Notes under the pieces: generated by a model | What the model was told of the DNA's origin: nothing | The model's input: the letters and a program-made list of their open reading frames with translations, nothing else | Database searches by the model: none | Translations under genes and position numbers: made by a program | Part shown: one piece after another, positions 18,520 to 28,460 of the stretch | How the letters are laid out: the number at the start of each line of letters is the position of its first letter | Position numbering within the stretch: position 1 is the stretch's first letter | Source of the DNA: JANLQX01 sp031368215 | GTDB taxonomy: Bacteria > Actinomycetota > Acidimicrobiia > Acidimicrobiales > JANYDT01 | Assembly (NCBI GenBank): GCA_031368215.1 | Contig: JANLRD010000224.1 | Location: forward strand, 51,482-115,481 | Length of the DNA: 64,000 bases | Reading direction: 5' to 3'

Positions 18520-19994
18520 GGCATCGCATCCTCGTCTGTCTTGGATCGTCCCGGCCAGTTCGTGATCTTCGGGAGAAGAGCTCCGGTAGTACGCGTACGT
18601 ATTGAACCGACCCAGACCCCGATGCCGTACGCAGCATCGTCACCTGCCCGGAGCGCGAGGAACGCTGGAAGTGGAAGCGCGGGTCGCTTCCGGCGGTGCT
18701 CGCGCCACCCCTGACCGACGATGCCGGCGGCGAGGATCAGTCGGCAACGACGGCTGAAGATCGCGCCGATGACGGTGGCCGGGAACCATGTCCGCGTTGC
18801 GGCGTTTGCGATCTGCTCTCCTGCGGCGAGGTGGCCCCGAAGAGCCAACGCTCGTGCGTCGCTGCGGGTGAGTTGGGGAAGCCGTCGGGTCAGTCGTTCG
18901 GCGGTCACGAACGCAACGCCGGTGCCGACGACTGCTCCGATCGGATGAAGGAACGCCAGACCCCAGGCGAGGACGCTCCAAGGGGAAAGCACCGCCGGCG
19001 GGACCAGGCCCGGGTGTCGCCGATCGAGGGCGCCGGCCGACGTGCCGTACTGCATGCGCCGTCGTAGCAGCGCCTCGAGGCCGGCGCGATGGTCGTGGGC
19101 GACCTCGGCCAACGGTTCGTATCGCATCACCGCGCCGGCAGCGTGGAGTCGCCACAGCAGGTCCACGTCCTCACCGACGTGGAGATCGGCGTCGAACCCC
19201 GCGACGGAACGGAATGCTTCGGTGCGCATCACGAGTGCAGCCGCCGGGACGTAGGCCACCTTGGTCAACGGCGCGATCAGCGAGGGCTGGGCGCCGAGGT
19301 CGAGGGGGCTTCGTACGTGCTCATACCTTTCGATCGCAGACCCGCCCGGCTCGGCAAGACCGATGATGCGCGGAGCCACGAGGTCGACCCGGAACGCGCC
19401 GGTAGAGTCGAGGTGGGCGAGACAGGAGTCGAGCCAACCGTCTCTCGGCACAACGTCGCTGTCGAGCAAGACCAGGAGCGGCGTCGTCACAAGCGCGGCT
19501 CCGGCGTTGCGGGCAGCCGCTGGACCGACAGCACGTTCGTGCCTGAGCACCTTCGTCGCGACCGCTCGCGCAACGTCGCCGCTCCCGTCGCCCGACCCGT
19601 CGTCGACCACGATCAGGCTCAGACCCCGTTCGCACAGGGTTGCGAGCGAGAGGAGCAGCCGCCGCAGGGATGCCGCCCGGTCGTGGACGGGAATCACGAT
19701 GGTGACATCACCGAGGGAGCGGGTGCCGTCGCTCGCCATGACCGGGTGGACGAGCCCGCGCTGGATGAGTGTGTCGACCAGCCGCGACGCCGCTCGTCGT
19801 CGATCCGGAGGGACCGTGGCCAGCACCTCGGTGATCGTCCCCCCGACGGCAAGCGCGTCGACCACGGCATCAGCCGGTGGGCGGAGCCGGAGCAGCCGAA
19901 GGGGTGAGCCTCCCAAGGCAATTGGCGTTCCGTCCGATCCCCGAAGGCGCCGCACGGATGCGTCCAGACGCAGATGCGGTTCGACGCCAGACAC
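18516..19994 (-). CDS. mftF: Mycofactocin glycosyltransferase MftF
   Basis: 492 residues with the layout of MftF, the enzyme that adds beta-1,4-glucose units to premycofactocin. Residues 1-90 are the family-specific N-terminal domain (small PqqD-like). A GT2 domain follows, with VTIVIPVHDR at 97-106, the UDP-sugar loop VVDDGSGDG at 129-137, LLDSD at 176-180 and the acceptor-side HVGEDVDLLWRLH. Hydrophobic helices near 330-375 and 415-435 suggest membrane association. The GTG start shares a 100-bp divergent region with mftA. Downstream, the stop overlaps the MBL-hydrolase start. Confidence 0.92.
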   Translation of the reverse strand: MSGVEPHLRLDASVRRLRGSDGTPIALGGSPLRLLRLRPPADAVVDALAVGGTITEVLATVPPDRRRAASRLVDTLIQRGLVHPVMASDGTRSLGDVTIVIPVHDRAASLRRLLLSLATLCERGLSLIVVDDGSGDGSGDVARAVATKVLRHERAVGPAAARNAGAALVTTPLLVLLDSDVVPRDGWLDSCLAHLDSTGAFRVDLVAPRIIGLAEPGGSAIERYEHVRSPLDLGAQPSLIAPLTKVAYVPAAALVMRTEAFRSVAGFDADLHVGEDVDLLWRLHAAGAVMRYEPLAEVAHDHRAGLEALLRRRMQYGTSAGALDRRHPGLVPPAVLSPWSVLAWGLAFLHPIGAVVGTGVAFVTAERLTRRLPQLTRSDARALALRGHLAAGEQIANAATRTWFPATVIGAIFSRRCRLILAAGIVGQGWREHRRKRPALPLPAFLALRAGDDAAYGIGVWVGSIRTRTTGALLPKITNWPGRSKTDEDAMP

Positions 19995-20094
19995 CCACAG
20001 ATTCCATCACGGTACGGACGCTCGGTATGCTCATCGCGTCGCTGCGGTCGCCGGCCCAGCATCGTTCCTCGTCGTGCAACTCGGAGAATCCGCC
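19995..20094. promoter_or_regulatory. Divergent mftF-mftA promoter region
   Basis: 100 bp between the two starts. On the plus strand TATGCT (20026-20031) is a possible -10 for mftA, leaving a leader of about 57 nt. GGAG at 20082-20085 is the mftA ribosome binding site. No clear -35 or operator was seen. Confidence 0.35.
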
Positions 20095-20226
20095 ATGAGC
20101 CCAGCAGCAGCCACCGACATCTTTCCTGCTTCACCCGATGTCGTGTCCGACGCTGATCTCCTCGACGACTCCGATGAGCTCCTCGTCGAAGAAATCTCCA
20201 TCGACGGGATGTGCGGCGTCTACTAG
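20095..20226 (+). CDS. mftA: Mycofactocin precursor peptide MftA
   Basis: A 43-residue acidic peptide ending in IDGMCGVY, the invariant C-terminus of mycofactocin precursors. The terminal Val-Tyr is oxidatively decarboxylated and cyclized by MftC with MftB, then the core is released by MftE. The leader is Asp/Glu-rich (DADLLDDSDELLVEEIS), as in the family, for MftB binding. The start is fixed by a GGAG site 10 nt upstream. Unusually, the next gene downstream, 37 bp on, is an acyl-CoA ligase, not mftB; mftB and mftC lie about 38 kb away. Confidence 0.95.
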   Translation: MSPAAATDIFPASPDVVSDADLLDDSDELLVEEISIDGMCGVY

Positions 20227-20263
20227 GGCACGGCCGCGGCGGTTCCGGTACGGTCGCAGATCG

Positions 20264-21889
20264 ATGTCTGAACGGACCCCACCCTCACCCACCGGGCGAC
20301 TCGGCGCGAGCCAGGGAACGCTTGCCTGGCCGATTCGCCGGGCCATGCAGGTCCACCAGGACCGCGAGGCCATCGTCGATGGCCCGACGCGGCTGACGTA
20401 CGCCGAGTGGGGACGCCGGGTGCTCGGCCTGGGCGCGGGCCTGCGATCGCTCGGTGTCGGCGACGGTGACATCGTGGCGGTGGCGGCCCTGAACGGATGG
20501 CGTCACCTGAGCTGTTGGGTCGGAATTCCCGCGGCCGGTCTCGTCCTCAACGACTTGAACTACCGACTCGCCCCCGCGGAGCTGGTGTTCATCGTGAACG
20601 ATTCCGAAGCGAAGGCGATCATCGTCGACTCGGCACATCTCGAGCTGGCCCGTACGCTCCGATCTCAGTGCCCGTCGCTCCAGCATCTTGTATTCGCCGA
20701 CTCCGGCGACGTGCCCGAAGGATTCGTCGCCTTCGATGATCTGTGCACCTACGAGCCGCTCGCAGCCCCTGTGACGGACTGGATCGTCGACGACACGCTC
20801 GCGGCAATCTCCTACACGGGCGGCACGACCGGGCTCCCCAAAGGCGTCATGCAGAGCCATGCGAACCTGCTGGCCAACGCCAAGCATATGCAGTACGCCT
20901 ACGCTTACACCCCGAACGATGCCTACCTGCATGCGGCGCCGATGTTCCACGCCGCCGATGCGTCGTGCACGTTCGCCGTCACGTGGGTCGGGGCGCGGCA
21001 CCTGATTATTCCGGGTTGGGACCCGCAGCGCTTCGTCGATCTCGCAGCAGCCGAGTCGATGACAATCACCCTTCTTGTCCCCACGATGATCAACTCGTTG
21101 GTCAATCATCCCGGTGTCGCCGCGGCCGACCTGTCGTCATGGCGCCTCCTCGGCTACGGCGCGTCGCCGATGCCGGCGGAACTCCAGCGCAAGGCAATGT
21201 CGACGCTCGGGTGCGGCTTCGTGCAGCTCTACGGGATGACCGAGGCTTCTCCTCTGCTCACCGTGTGCTCGGCCGACGACCACGCCCGGGCCAGCGCCGG
21301 CGAGGCCGGCTACGTCGCCCGTCTGAAGTCGGCAGGCGCGGCCGTGCCCGGTGTGGAGTGCGAGGTGAGGCGGGAGGACGGCACGCTCGCCGACATCGGC
21401 GAGCCGGGCGAGATCTATGCGCGCGGACCGAATATCATGCTCGGCTATTGGAACCGTCCTGAAGAAACGGCGAGAGCACTCGTGAATGGCTGGTACCGAT
21501 CCGGCGATGTTGCCTACGCCGATGACCACGGGTACCTCTACATCGTCGACCGGGCGAAGGACATGATCATCTCGGGTGGCGAGAACATCTACACCACCGA
21601 AGTGGAGAACGCTCTGTATGCCCATCCGGGTGTTCTCGAAGCCGCGGCCTTCGGTATCCCTGACGACAGGTGGGGTGAGGTGGTCCACGCCGAGGTCGTC
21701 CCGAAGCCCGGTGTGATCGTGGTGGCCGACGAACTGATCGCGCACTGCCGTTCGCTCATCGCCGGCTACAAGGTGCCGAAGTCCATCACCGTGCGCGTCG
21801 ATGCACTACCGAAGTCCGGAGCCGGGAAGATCTTGAAACGCGATCTTCGTGCTCCGTTCTGGGAAGGCCGCGACCGCTCGGTCAACTGA
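20264..21889 (+). CDS. Fatty-acyl-CoA ligase (ANL superfamily)
   Basis: 541 residues with all adenylation motifs: the P-loop SYTGGTTGLPKG (about 183-194), the aromatic-substrate region LLGYGASPMP, A5 QLYGMTEASP, A7 WYRSGDVAYADDHGYLYIVDR, A8 KDMIISGGENIY and the C-terminal catalytic lysine in PKSGAGKILKR. It would activate a carboxylic acid, probably a fatty or aromatic acid, to its CoA ester via an acyl-AMP. It starts 37 bp after mftA with no promoter visible between, so it is likely co-transcribed with the peptide gene. A link between its product and mycofactocin-dependent alcohol or aldehyde oxidation is inference. Confidence 0.9.
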   Translation: MSERTPPSPTGRLGASQGTLAWPIRRAMQVHQDREAIVDGPTRLTYAEWGRRVLGLGAGLRSLGVGDGDIVAVAALNGWRHLSCWVGIPAAGLVLNDLNYRLAPAELVFIVNDSEAKAIIVDSAHLELARTLRSQCPSLQHLVFADSGDVPEGFVAFDDLCTYEPLAAPVTDWIVDDTLAAISYTGGTTGLPKGVMQSHANLLANAKHMQYAYAYTPNDAYLHAAPMFHAADASCTFAVTWVGARHLIIPGWDPQRFVDLAAAESMTITLLVPTMINSLVNHPGVAAADLSSWRLLGYGASPMPAELQRKAMSTLGCGFVQLYGMTEASPLLTVCSADDHARASAGEAGYVARLKSAGAAVPGVECEVRREDGTLADIGEPGEIYARGPNIMLGYWNRPEETARALVNGWYRSGDVAYADDHGYLYIVDRAKDMIISGGENIYTTEVENALYAHPGVLEAAAFGIPDDRWGEVVHAEVVPKPGVIVVADELIAHCRSLIAGYKVPKSITVRVDALPKSGAGKILKRDLRAPFWEGRDRSVN

Positions 21890-21916
21890 CCGTACGGACT
21901 GACGAGCCGGCGACGT

Positions 21917-23083
21917 TCAGCCGAGCTTGAGGGCGCTGTTGTAGCGGCGCTTCGAGCCGAGGTCTTCGTGAATGCTGCGGGCGATCTTGGCGTAGGCCAC
22001 CGACGCCTCCGATGTGGGGTCGGCAACGGCGATCGGTTCTCCGATGTCCATGCCGGCACGGAGTTCCGGCACGAGCGGTACCTGGCCGATCAGCGGGACG
22101 CCGAGCGTGTCGGCGAGGTCGGCGCCGCCGCCAGACCCGAAGATCTCGTAGCGCTTCCCGTCGTCACCCGTGAACCAGCTCATGTTCTCGATGACCCCGT
22201 GGACCTTCATGTTGATCTGGGGGGTGCGGGCCATCGACGCCGACCGTTGGGCGACGCGCTGGGCGGCCGGTTGCGGCGTGGTGACCACGTAGACCTCGGA
22301 GCGGGGGAGATACTGCGCCATCGAGAGCGCCACATCACCCGTGCCCGGCGGCATGTCGATGAGCAGGAAGTCGGGCTCGCCCCAGTACACGTCGACGAGG
22401 AACTGCTCCAAGGCCTTGTGAAGCATCGGTCCACGCCAGATGATGGCGCGGTCCTCTTCGACCATGAAGCCGATCGACATCGCCGCGACGCCGTGGCGGA
22501 CCGGCGGGATGATGAGGCCGTCGACGATCGTCGGAACCTGCTCGATGCCGAGCATCTTGGGAATCGAGAAGCCGTAGACGTCGGCGTCGAGGACACCCAC
22601 TCGCAGGCCACGCTGGGCAAGAGAAATGGCGACGTTGACGGTGGTCGACGACTTCCCGACGCCCCCTTTGCCCGACGTCATGGCGATGACTCGCGTCTTC
22701 GAGCCCGTCTGCATGAACTTCGGCGCCCGGGTCGGTCCGGCGGCATGCCCGTGGCCGCCTTGGCCGGCGTTCTCGTGTGACACGTCGTCAGCCGTGAGCC
22801 GGGCCCGTAGGAGCGCCCGCTCGTCATCGGACATCCACGTGACGTGGACGTCACCGCGTGCGGCGCCGGCGTTGGCCGTTGCGGCGCGGACCAGTTCGGC
22901 GAGCTCCGCGGCGATTGGATCGTCCTCGGCTTTGCAGGCGATGACGACCTTGGCATGGCTGCCGTCCACGTCGACGGACCGCACCATGTCGAGTTCGACG
23001 ATGCTTCGGCCGATTTCCGGCTCCTGGACGTGACGCAGAGCGTCGATGATGGCTGCTTCGAGAGCCGTTCCACTGAGGGGCAT
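21917..23083 (-). CDS. mrp: Mrp/NBP35-family iron-sulfur carrier P-loop ATPase
   Basis: 388 residues. Residues 1-85 are a MIP18/DUF59 domain (IIDALRHVQEPEIGRSIVELDM); the ATPase domain has the deviant Walker A SGKGGVGKSS near 136-145 and the DMPPGTGD motif. It would bind and transfer Fe-S clusters in the cytosol. The C-terminal Cys-x-x-Cys of ApbC is absent (ENMSWFTGDDGKRYEIFG), as in other actinobacterial Mrp proteins. The ATG at 23083 is preferred over a TTG at 23092 because TAGCTT lies 7 nt before it. It is divergent from a SufR-like regulator gene. Confidence 0.9.
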   Translation of the reverse strand: MPLSGTALEAAIIDALRHVQEPEIGRSIVELDMVRSVDVDGSHAKVVIACKAEDDPIAAELAELVRAATANAGAARGDVHVTWMSDDERALLRARLTADDVSHENAGQGGHGHAAGPTRAPKFMQTGSKTRVIAMTSGKGGVGKSSTTVNVAISLAQRGLRVGVLDADVYGFSIPKMLGIEQVPTIVDGLIIPPVRHGVAAMSIGFMVEEDRAIIWRGPMLHKALEQFLVDVYWGEPDFLLIDMPPGTGDVALSMAQYLPRSEVYVVTTPQPAAQRVAQRSASMARTPQINMKVHGVIENMSWFTGDDGKRYEIFGSGGGADLADTLGVPLIGQVPLVPELRAGMDIGEPIAVADPTSEASVAYAKIARSIHEDLGSKRRYNSALKLG

Positions 23084-23090
23084 GTCCTCC

Positions 23091-23096
23091 AAGCTA
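23091..23096 (-). promoter_or_regulatory. -10 hexamer of mrp (leaderless)
   Basis: TAGCTT on the minus strand, 7 nt before the ATG at 23083. Confidence 0.45.
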
Positions 23097-23149
23097 CGGG
23101 CCCTGCAGCGCTTGGCCGTCCCCGGGGCGCTGAACGACGGCCGGTCTTC

Positions 23150-23155
23150 TACGCT
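23150..23155 (+). promoter_or_regulatory. -10 hexamer of the SufR-like gene
   Basis: TACGCT, 6 nt before the ATG at 23162. The spacer is GGGGGC, so weak ribosome binding cannot be excluded. Confidence 0.42.
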
Positions 23156-23161
23156 GGGGGC

Positions 23162-23977
23162 ATGCCTGAGCTGCGTGGTTCGCCTCGCCCGATCCGACTG
23201 GGTGTCCGCCCGTCGAAGCGCGCGGCAGCGATCCCGGCGGCCGTGAGATCAGCGAACCCGGTACCCGGTCCGAGTGTCGACGAGTTCAATTCGGTCGTCA
23301 CCGCGGCGACCTCGATGTTCGGAGACCCGACCCGTCGCCGGATCTATCTGATTGCCCGCGATGCAGCCGGTGGCATCACCTCGGCCGAGGCGGCGGCGGC
23401 CGTCGACCTCCATCCGAACGTGGCCCGGCATCATCTCGACAAGCTGGCGGCGGGTGGCTATCTCGACGTCGTCTCGGTTTCCCCGGTCCCTGGAGGCGGC
23501 GAGCGCAAGAGCGGACGCCCGTCGAAGCGATACCGCGCGTCGGGGAAACCGATCGATCTCGAGTTCGGAGCGCGGAAGCACGATCTCGTCGTCAGCCTGC
23601 TCTCCAAGGCGCTCGACCTCTTGCCCTTCGACGTGGCCTCGAAGATGGCCGAGGACGTGGGTGAGCACTACGGCCGCGAGCTGGCCGCGCAGATGAACCC
23701 GGGCGATTCGCACCGTTCCATGCGTTCCGCGCTGCACGCTGTGGCCGATGCGCTCACCGCCCACGGGTTCTCCGCCCATACCGAGGCACGCGAGGAAGGG
23801 TTGGCGATCGTCGCCGGACACTGCCCCTTTGGTGAGCTGTCCGAGACCCATCCGGTCATCTGTGCCGTCGACCGGGGCATGGTGCGGGGCATGCTGTCGA
23901 CGCTCTACGGCGACGCGGCGCCGTCCACCACGGCGTCGCGCCCGCAGGGCGACGACGTCTGCGTCACCACTGTCTGA
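23162..23977 (+). CDS. SufR-like winged-helix Fe-S sensor regulator
   Basis: A 271-residue DNA-binding protein. An ArsR/DeoR-type winged helix lies at about 45-120 (FGDPTRRRIYLIARD ... HPNVARHHLDKL). The C-terminal half ends with three Cys spaced as in SufR proteins: HCPFG, PVICAVD and DDVCVTTV. In SufR these ligate an Fe-S cluster whose state controls repression of suf genes. Being divergent from mrp, it probably regulates mrp and itself. Start at the ATG 6 nt after TACGCT; the frame is open far upstream but overlaps mrp antisense there. Confidence 0.78.
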   Translation: MPELRGSPRPIRLGVRPSKRAAAIPAAVRSANPVPGPSVDEFNSVVTAATSMFGDPTRRRIYLIARDAAGGITSAEAAAAVDLHPNVARHHLDKLAAGGYLDVVSVSPVPGGGERKSGRPSKRYRASGKPIDLEFGARKHDLVVSLLSKALDLLPFDVASKMAEDVGEHYGRELAAQMNPGDSHRSMRSALHAVADALTAHGFSAHTEAREEGLAIVAGHCPFGELSETHPVICAVDRGMVRGMLSTLYGDAAPSTTASRPQGDDVCVTTV

Positions 23978-23982
23978 GGGAG

Positions 23983-23998
23983 CGAGCCGTTCGGCTCG
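23983..23998 (+). terminator. Hairpin after the SufR-like gene
   Basis: CGAGCC-GTTC-GGCTCG, a 6-bp perfect stem with a 4-nt loop, starting 6 nt after the stop codon. No T-run follows. Confidence 0.5.
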
Positions 23999-24082
23999 AC
24001 CCTGAGTGACGTCTGGCACCCAGGGCTCGTTCGGGGTTCTCCCTGACGGGGATGAAGCACGGCCTGGGGGAGAATAAACGAC

Positions 24083-24829
<747 letters not shown>

Positions 24830-24839
24830 GGCCAGCGGA

Positions 24840-27773
24840 ATGCTCCGTCTCACACTCAAGAACCTCTGGGCCTATAAGAAGCGTCTGCTCACCAGCGGTC
24901 TCAGCATCGTCATCGGTATCTCGTTCCTCGCCGGCTCATTCGTCTTCACCGACACTCTGAAGGGGCTCTTCACCGACTTGTTCAAATCATCGGTGGCAGG
25001 CGTCGATGCGCAGGTTCGCCAACAGCGGGCCTTCGGCAGCCAGACCGATGGCGGACCGTACGAAAAGGGACGTGCCGGCCTGCCGGCCGCGCTGGTCACC
25101 GACATCGTTGCCGTCCCGGGAGTCGCGGCTGTCGCTCCGTACATCGAGGGGTACGCCCAGCCGATCAACGCCAAGGGAAAGCTGGTCAAGACCGGGGGAG
25201 CCCCGACCTTCGGCTACATCTGGGTCGCCGACCCTGAGCTCAGCGCATATCGGCTGCTCAACGGTCGGGCCCCGAAGGCGAACGGCGAGGTCGTATTCGA
25301 CCGCGGCCTCATGAAGGAGATGAAGGCCAAGGTCGGCGACACCGTAACGGTGAACACCCTGGCGGGCGCCGAGAAGTTCCGCCTTGTCGGCGACGCCACC
25401 TTCGGCTCGTCCGACGCCGCGCTCGGCACCACCGCGGTGTTCTTCGCGCAGGACGACGCGCAGAAGTACCTGACACGGCCCGGCTTCGTCCAGTCGTTTC
25501 TCGTCCGCGCCGACCCCGGGGTGAGCGAAGCGGCGCTCGCGAAAAACCTCGAGTCGGCCCTCGCCGGAAAGGACTTCGAGAACAAGACCACGGTCGAGGT
25601 CGTGACCGGCACGGAGCTCGAGAAGGAGCAGCTGTCCTTCGTGAACACGATCTTCGGCTTCATCAACACCTTCTTCACGGCATTCGCGGTGGTGGCACTG
25701 TTCGTATCGATCTTCGTGATCTCCAACTCCTTCTCGATCCTCGTCACCCAGCGGACCCGCGAGATGGCGTCGATGCGCATTCTGGGGGCCTCACGAGCCC
25801 AGGTGATCACGACCACCTTCCTCGAAGCTCTTGCCGTCGGTCTCCTCGCGTCGGCCGTCGGCGTGGCCGCCGGCCTCGGCGTCGCCCAGCTGATTCGGCT
25901 GTTGCTGCAGACGTTCGGGGGCAGCGGACTGCCGAGCTCAGGCCTCGTCCTGAAGCCGCGCACCGTCGCCGTCGGCCTCGGAGTCGGCACCGTCGTCACC
26001 GTGCTGTCGGCGATCCTCCCGGCGCTGAAGTCGGCGCGCATCAAGCCACTCGCGGCCCTGCGAGAGACCGCCATCGACAGCGCCGGCACCTCGAAGGTGC
26101 GTCTCATCTTCGGCGGGGCACTCGCCGCGATCGCTGGAGCGGTCACGGCGGCCGGTCTCGCCGACTCCGGCTCTGACGGTGCATTGAAGCTCGGTATTGC
26201 CGCCGGCATTGCACTCATCGCCATCGCCCTGCTCGGGCCGGTGTTGGCCAAACCGGTAGCGGGCGCGCTCGGACGTCCGTGGTTCGGCGTCATCGTCGCC
26301 ATCTTCGGAGGCCTGGTCTCACTCTTCGGGACGGTGGCGCTGGTCATCCTCGGCAGTCGTCAGATCGCCGATGGGAACGTCGTCGTCGGACGTCAACTCA
26401 GTGTTGGGCTGGTGTCGGCTGTCGTGGCGTTCGGGATCGCGTGGTTGGTGGCGCGGCGACGCGACCGTGACCGTTCGGCGCTCGACGATCCCACCTTCGG
26501 CGGCACACGGAAGATCGCGTTGCTTGCCGGTTTGTTCGGGCTCTACAACTTCAGCCCGTTCTTCGGTGGTGCGGCCGCAGCAGCGGTGTGCGGTTGGTAC
26601 CTGATCCGCACTGGCCGTTCGTCGTTCGAGACGTCGGGACAGATCGCGCGCGAGAACGCCATCCGCAATCCGACCCGAACCTCCGCGACCGCGCTTGCGC
26701 TCACCATCGGTACTGCATTGGTAAGTGCGCTGAGTGTTCTGTCGTTCTCGTTGACCGACACGTTCCGGGGAGTGTTCGACGAGACGATCGTGGCCGATCA
26801 CGTTGTCGCCAGCGCGGCGCAAGACGTCGGGTTCCCGATCTCGGTGCAGGAGGAGATCAACAAGGTCCCGGGTGTTGTGGCGAGTTCCACTCTCCAGTTC
26901 GAGCGCTTCCGGTTCGGTTTCCCGCCTCGGGAGCGCGGCATCGGCGGCATCGAGTCCTCCGACTTCACCAAGGTTGTGCGTCTCGGGAAAGTCGAAGGAT
27001 CGATCGCTGCGCTCGCAAAGCCCGACACCATCGCCGTTGCCAAGACCACGGCCGATGACCAGGGTCTCAAGATGGGCGACACGATCCGGGCGAAATTCGG
27101 CAACGGTCGCAACGCCACGTTCTCGATCGTCGCGTTCTACGGAAATGCCGAGGGCCTGGGCAACACGTACTACCTGGTCGATAACTCCGTGACGCTGAGC
27201 AAGTACATCGAGAACACGAGTGCCGACCTCCTCTACGTGAAGTCATCGGCGAAGACCAAGACAGAAAAGGTCGCTCTCGAGGCTGCCGCCGACAAGGCGT
27301 TGGCCAAGTACCCCGGCGCCGAGTTCCAGACGAAGAAGAAGTTCGTCGATGGTCAGGTCGGTCAGTTCCAGCAGTTCCTGGCGGTGGTCAACGCGCTCTT
27401 GTTCCTTGCGATCATCATTGCGGTGCTCGGCATCGCCAACACGCTGCGTCTTTCGATCTTCGAGCGAACGCGCGAGATCGGCCTGTTGCGTGCGGTCGGT
27501 ATGAGTCGTGATCAGCTGCGCTCTTCGATCCGCTGGGAAGCGATCGTCGTGGCGACGTTCGGTGCGGTGGTCGGTGTTGTCTTCGGAACGGTGTTCGGTT
27601 CCGCGCTCGTCCACGTGCTCGGCAAGGACGGTGGCCTCCTCAGGCTCAGCGTGCCGGTGCAGATCCTCCTGCCGTTGGCGTTGCTGGCATCGATCGTCGG
27701 TCTCTACGCCGCTCGCAAGCCGGCGAGCGATGCCGCCAAGCTCAATATCCTGCAGGCGATCTCGACGGAGTGA
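24840..27773 (+). CDS. FtsX-like ABC permease with two FtsX domains
   Basis: 977 residues. One N-terminal membrane segment (about 15-35), a large extracytoplasmic MacB-PCD-like domain, then an FtsX domain (about 285-415: FVSIFVISNSFSILVTQRTREMASMRILGA). Several extra membrane segments span 425-600. A second N-terminal-type segment follows near 620-645, with another outer domain and a C-terminal FtsX domain (about 845-965: ANTLRLSIFERTREIGLLRAVGMS). It is thus a tandem-duplicated permease fused through an unusually long hydrophobic middle. Works with the ATPase directly upstream. Confidence 0.9.
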   Translation: MLRLTLKNLWAYKKRLLTSGLSIVIGISFLAGSFVFTDTLKGLFTDLFKSSVAGVDAQVRQQRAFGSQTDGGPYEKGRAGLPAALVTDIVAVPGVAAVAPYIEGYAQPINAKGKLVKTGGAPTFGYIWVADPELSAYRLLNGRAPKANGEVVFDRGLMKEMKAKVGDTVTVNTLAGAEKFRLVGDATFGSSDAALGTTAVFFAQDDAQKYLTRPGFVQSFLVRADPGVSEAALAKNLESALAGKDFENKTTVEVVTGTELEKEQLSFVNTIFGFINTFFTAFAVVALFVSIFVISNSFSILVTQRTREMASMRILGASRAQVITTTFLEALAVGLLASAVGVAAGLGVAQLIRLLLQTFGGSGLPSSGLVLKPRTVAVGLGVGTVVTVLSAILPALKSARIKPLAALRETAIDSAGTSKVRLIFGGALAAIAGAVTAAGLADSGSDGALKLGIAAGIALIAIALLGPVLAKPVAGALGRPWFGVIVAIFGGLVSLFGTVALVILGSRQIADGNVVVGRQLSVGLVSAVVAFGIAWLVARRRDRDRSALDDPTFGGTRKIALLAGLFGLYNFSPFFGGAAAAAVCGWYLIRTGRSSFETSGQIARENAIRNPTRTSATALALTIGTALVSALSVLSFSLTDTFRGVFDETIVADHVVASAAQDVGFPISVQEEINKVPGVVASSTLQFERFRFGFPPRERGIGGIESSDFTKVVRLGKVEGSIAALAKPDTIAVAKTTADDQGLKMGDTIRAKFGNGRNATFSIVAFYGNAEGLGNTYYLVDNSVTLSKYIENTSADLLYVKSSAKTKTEKVALEAAADKALAKYPGAEFQTKKKFVDGQVGQFQQFLAVVNALLFLAIIIAVLGIANTLRLSIFERTREIGLLRAVGMSRDQLRSSIRWEAIVVATFGAVVGVVFGTVFGSALVHVLGKDGGLLRLSVPVQILLPLALLASIVGLYAARKPASDAAKLNILQAISTE

Positions 27774-27801
27774 AACCGGATCTCGCCAGGCCGGCGGGGC
27801 G

Positions 27802-28413
27802 TCAGGCTCCGGCGCCGACGATCAGCGGTTCGTCGCCGGGTGGGATCAGCGATGACAGGCCGACGCTGTCGCGCACGCGGGAGCGGGTGGCGTCGAACGC
27901 TCGGGCCAGGAGTGGGCCGGGCGTGGAGTCTTTCGCGTACAGACGGGAATCGATCCCTTCCTGTTCCCGGGCCCTCGCCCGGGCGAGCGCCTGCTCGGTG
28001 ACCGAGAGGTGCTCCACGCCGTCGACGGCCGGTGCCTCCGAACCAGCAGCCTTGGCGCGGCCCTGTTCGCGGGCGGTCTCGTACGCCTTCGGCATGTCGT
28101 AGGGAGTGGCGTTCTCGAGCGGAAGCTGGGACACGGCGGCGGCGATCGTTTCGGGAAGCCGACGAAGACGTTCGCGAGGCGTCTTCGGTTCGCTGAAGCG
28201 CCCCACCCCGAAGAGTCGGGGAGCGTCCTCGCGGCGGTCGTCGAGGGTCCAGCCCTTCGGAACCGTCACCCGGTCGGCATGTTCCTTGCACAGGATCGCC
28301 GCCCCCGGCTGATCGACATGTCGGTCGATTGCGATCAGACGCGCGCTCGGATCGATCAGCGCGCGAGCAACACCGCGCTCGGCACAATCAGGCCGCGAAC
28401 AGGTGACACGCAC
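27802..28413 (-). CDS. DUF3499 family protein
   Basis: 203 residues. The N-terminus VTCSRPDCAERGVARALID ... AILCKEHADRVTVPKGW is the signature of the actinobacterial DUF3499 family: a CxxxxC pair and a later CxxH that could bind zinc, ending in P(K/R)GW. The C-terminal two thirds are charged and variable, with a helical RARAREQEG stretch. Function unknown. The GTG at 28413 follows TACGCT by 6 nt; longer in-frame starts overlap ctaA antisense. Confidence 0.82.
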   Translation of the reverse strand: MRVTCSRPDCAERGVARALIDPSARLIAIDRHVDQPGAAILCKEHADRVTVPKGWTLDDRREDAPRLFGVGRFSEPKTPRERLRRLPETIAAAVSQLPLENATPYDMPKAYETAREQGRAKAAGSEAPAVDGVEHLSVTEQALARARAREQEGIDSRLYAKDSTPGPLLARAFDATRSRVRDSVGLSSLIPPGDEPLIVGAGA

Positions 28414-28419
28414 CTGGCC

Positions 28420-28425
28420 AGCGTA
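28420..28425 (-). promoter_or_regulatory. -10 hexamer of the DUF3499 gene
   Basis: TACGCT on the minus strand, 6 nt before the GTG at 28413. It gives the gene its own promoter 47 bp after ctaA ends. Confidence 0.45.
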
Positions 28426-28460
28426 CAGGGGGAGTTCTCGCGATGAAGGACAGCGTGCGC

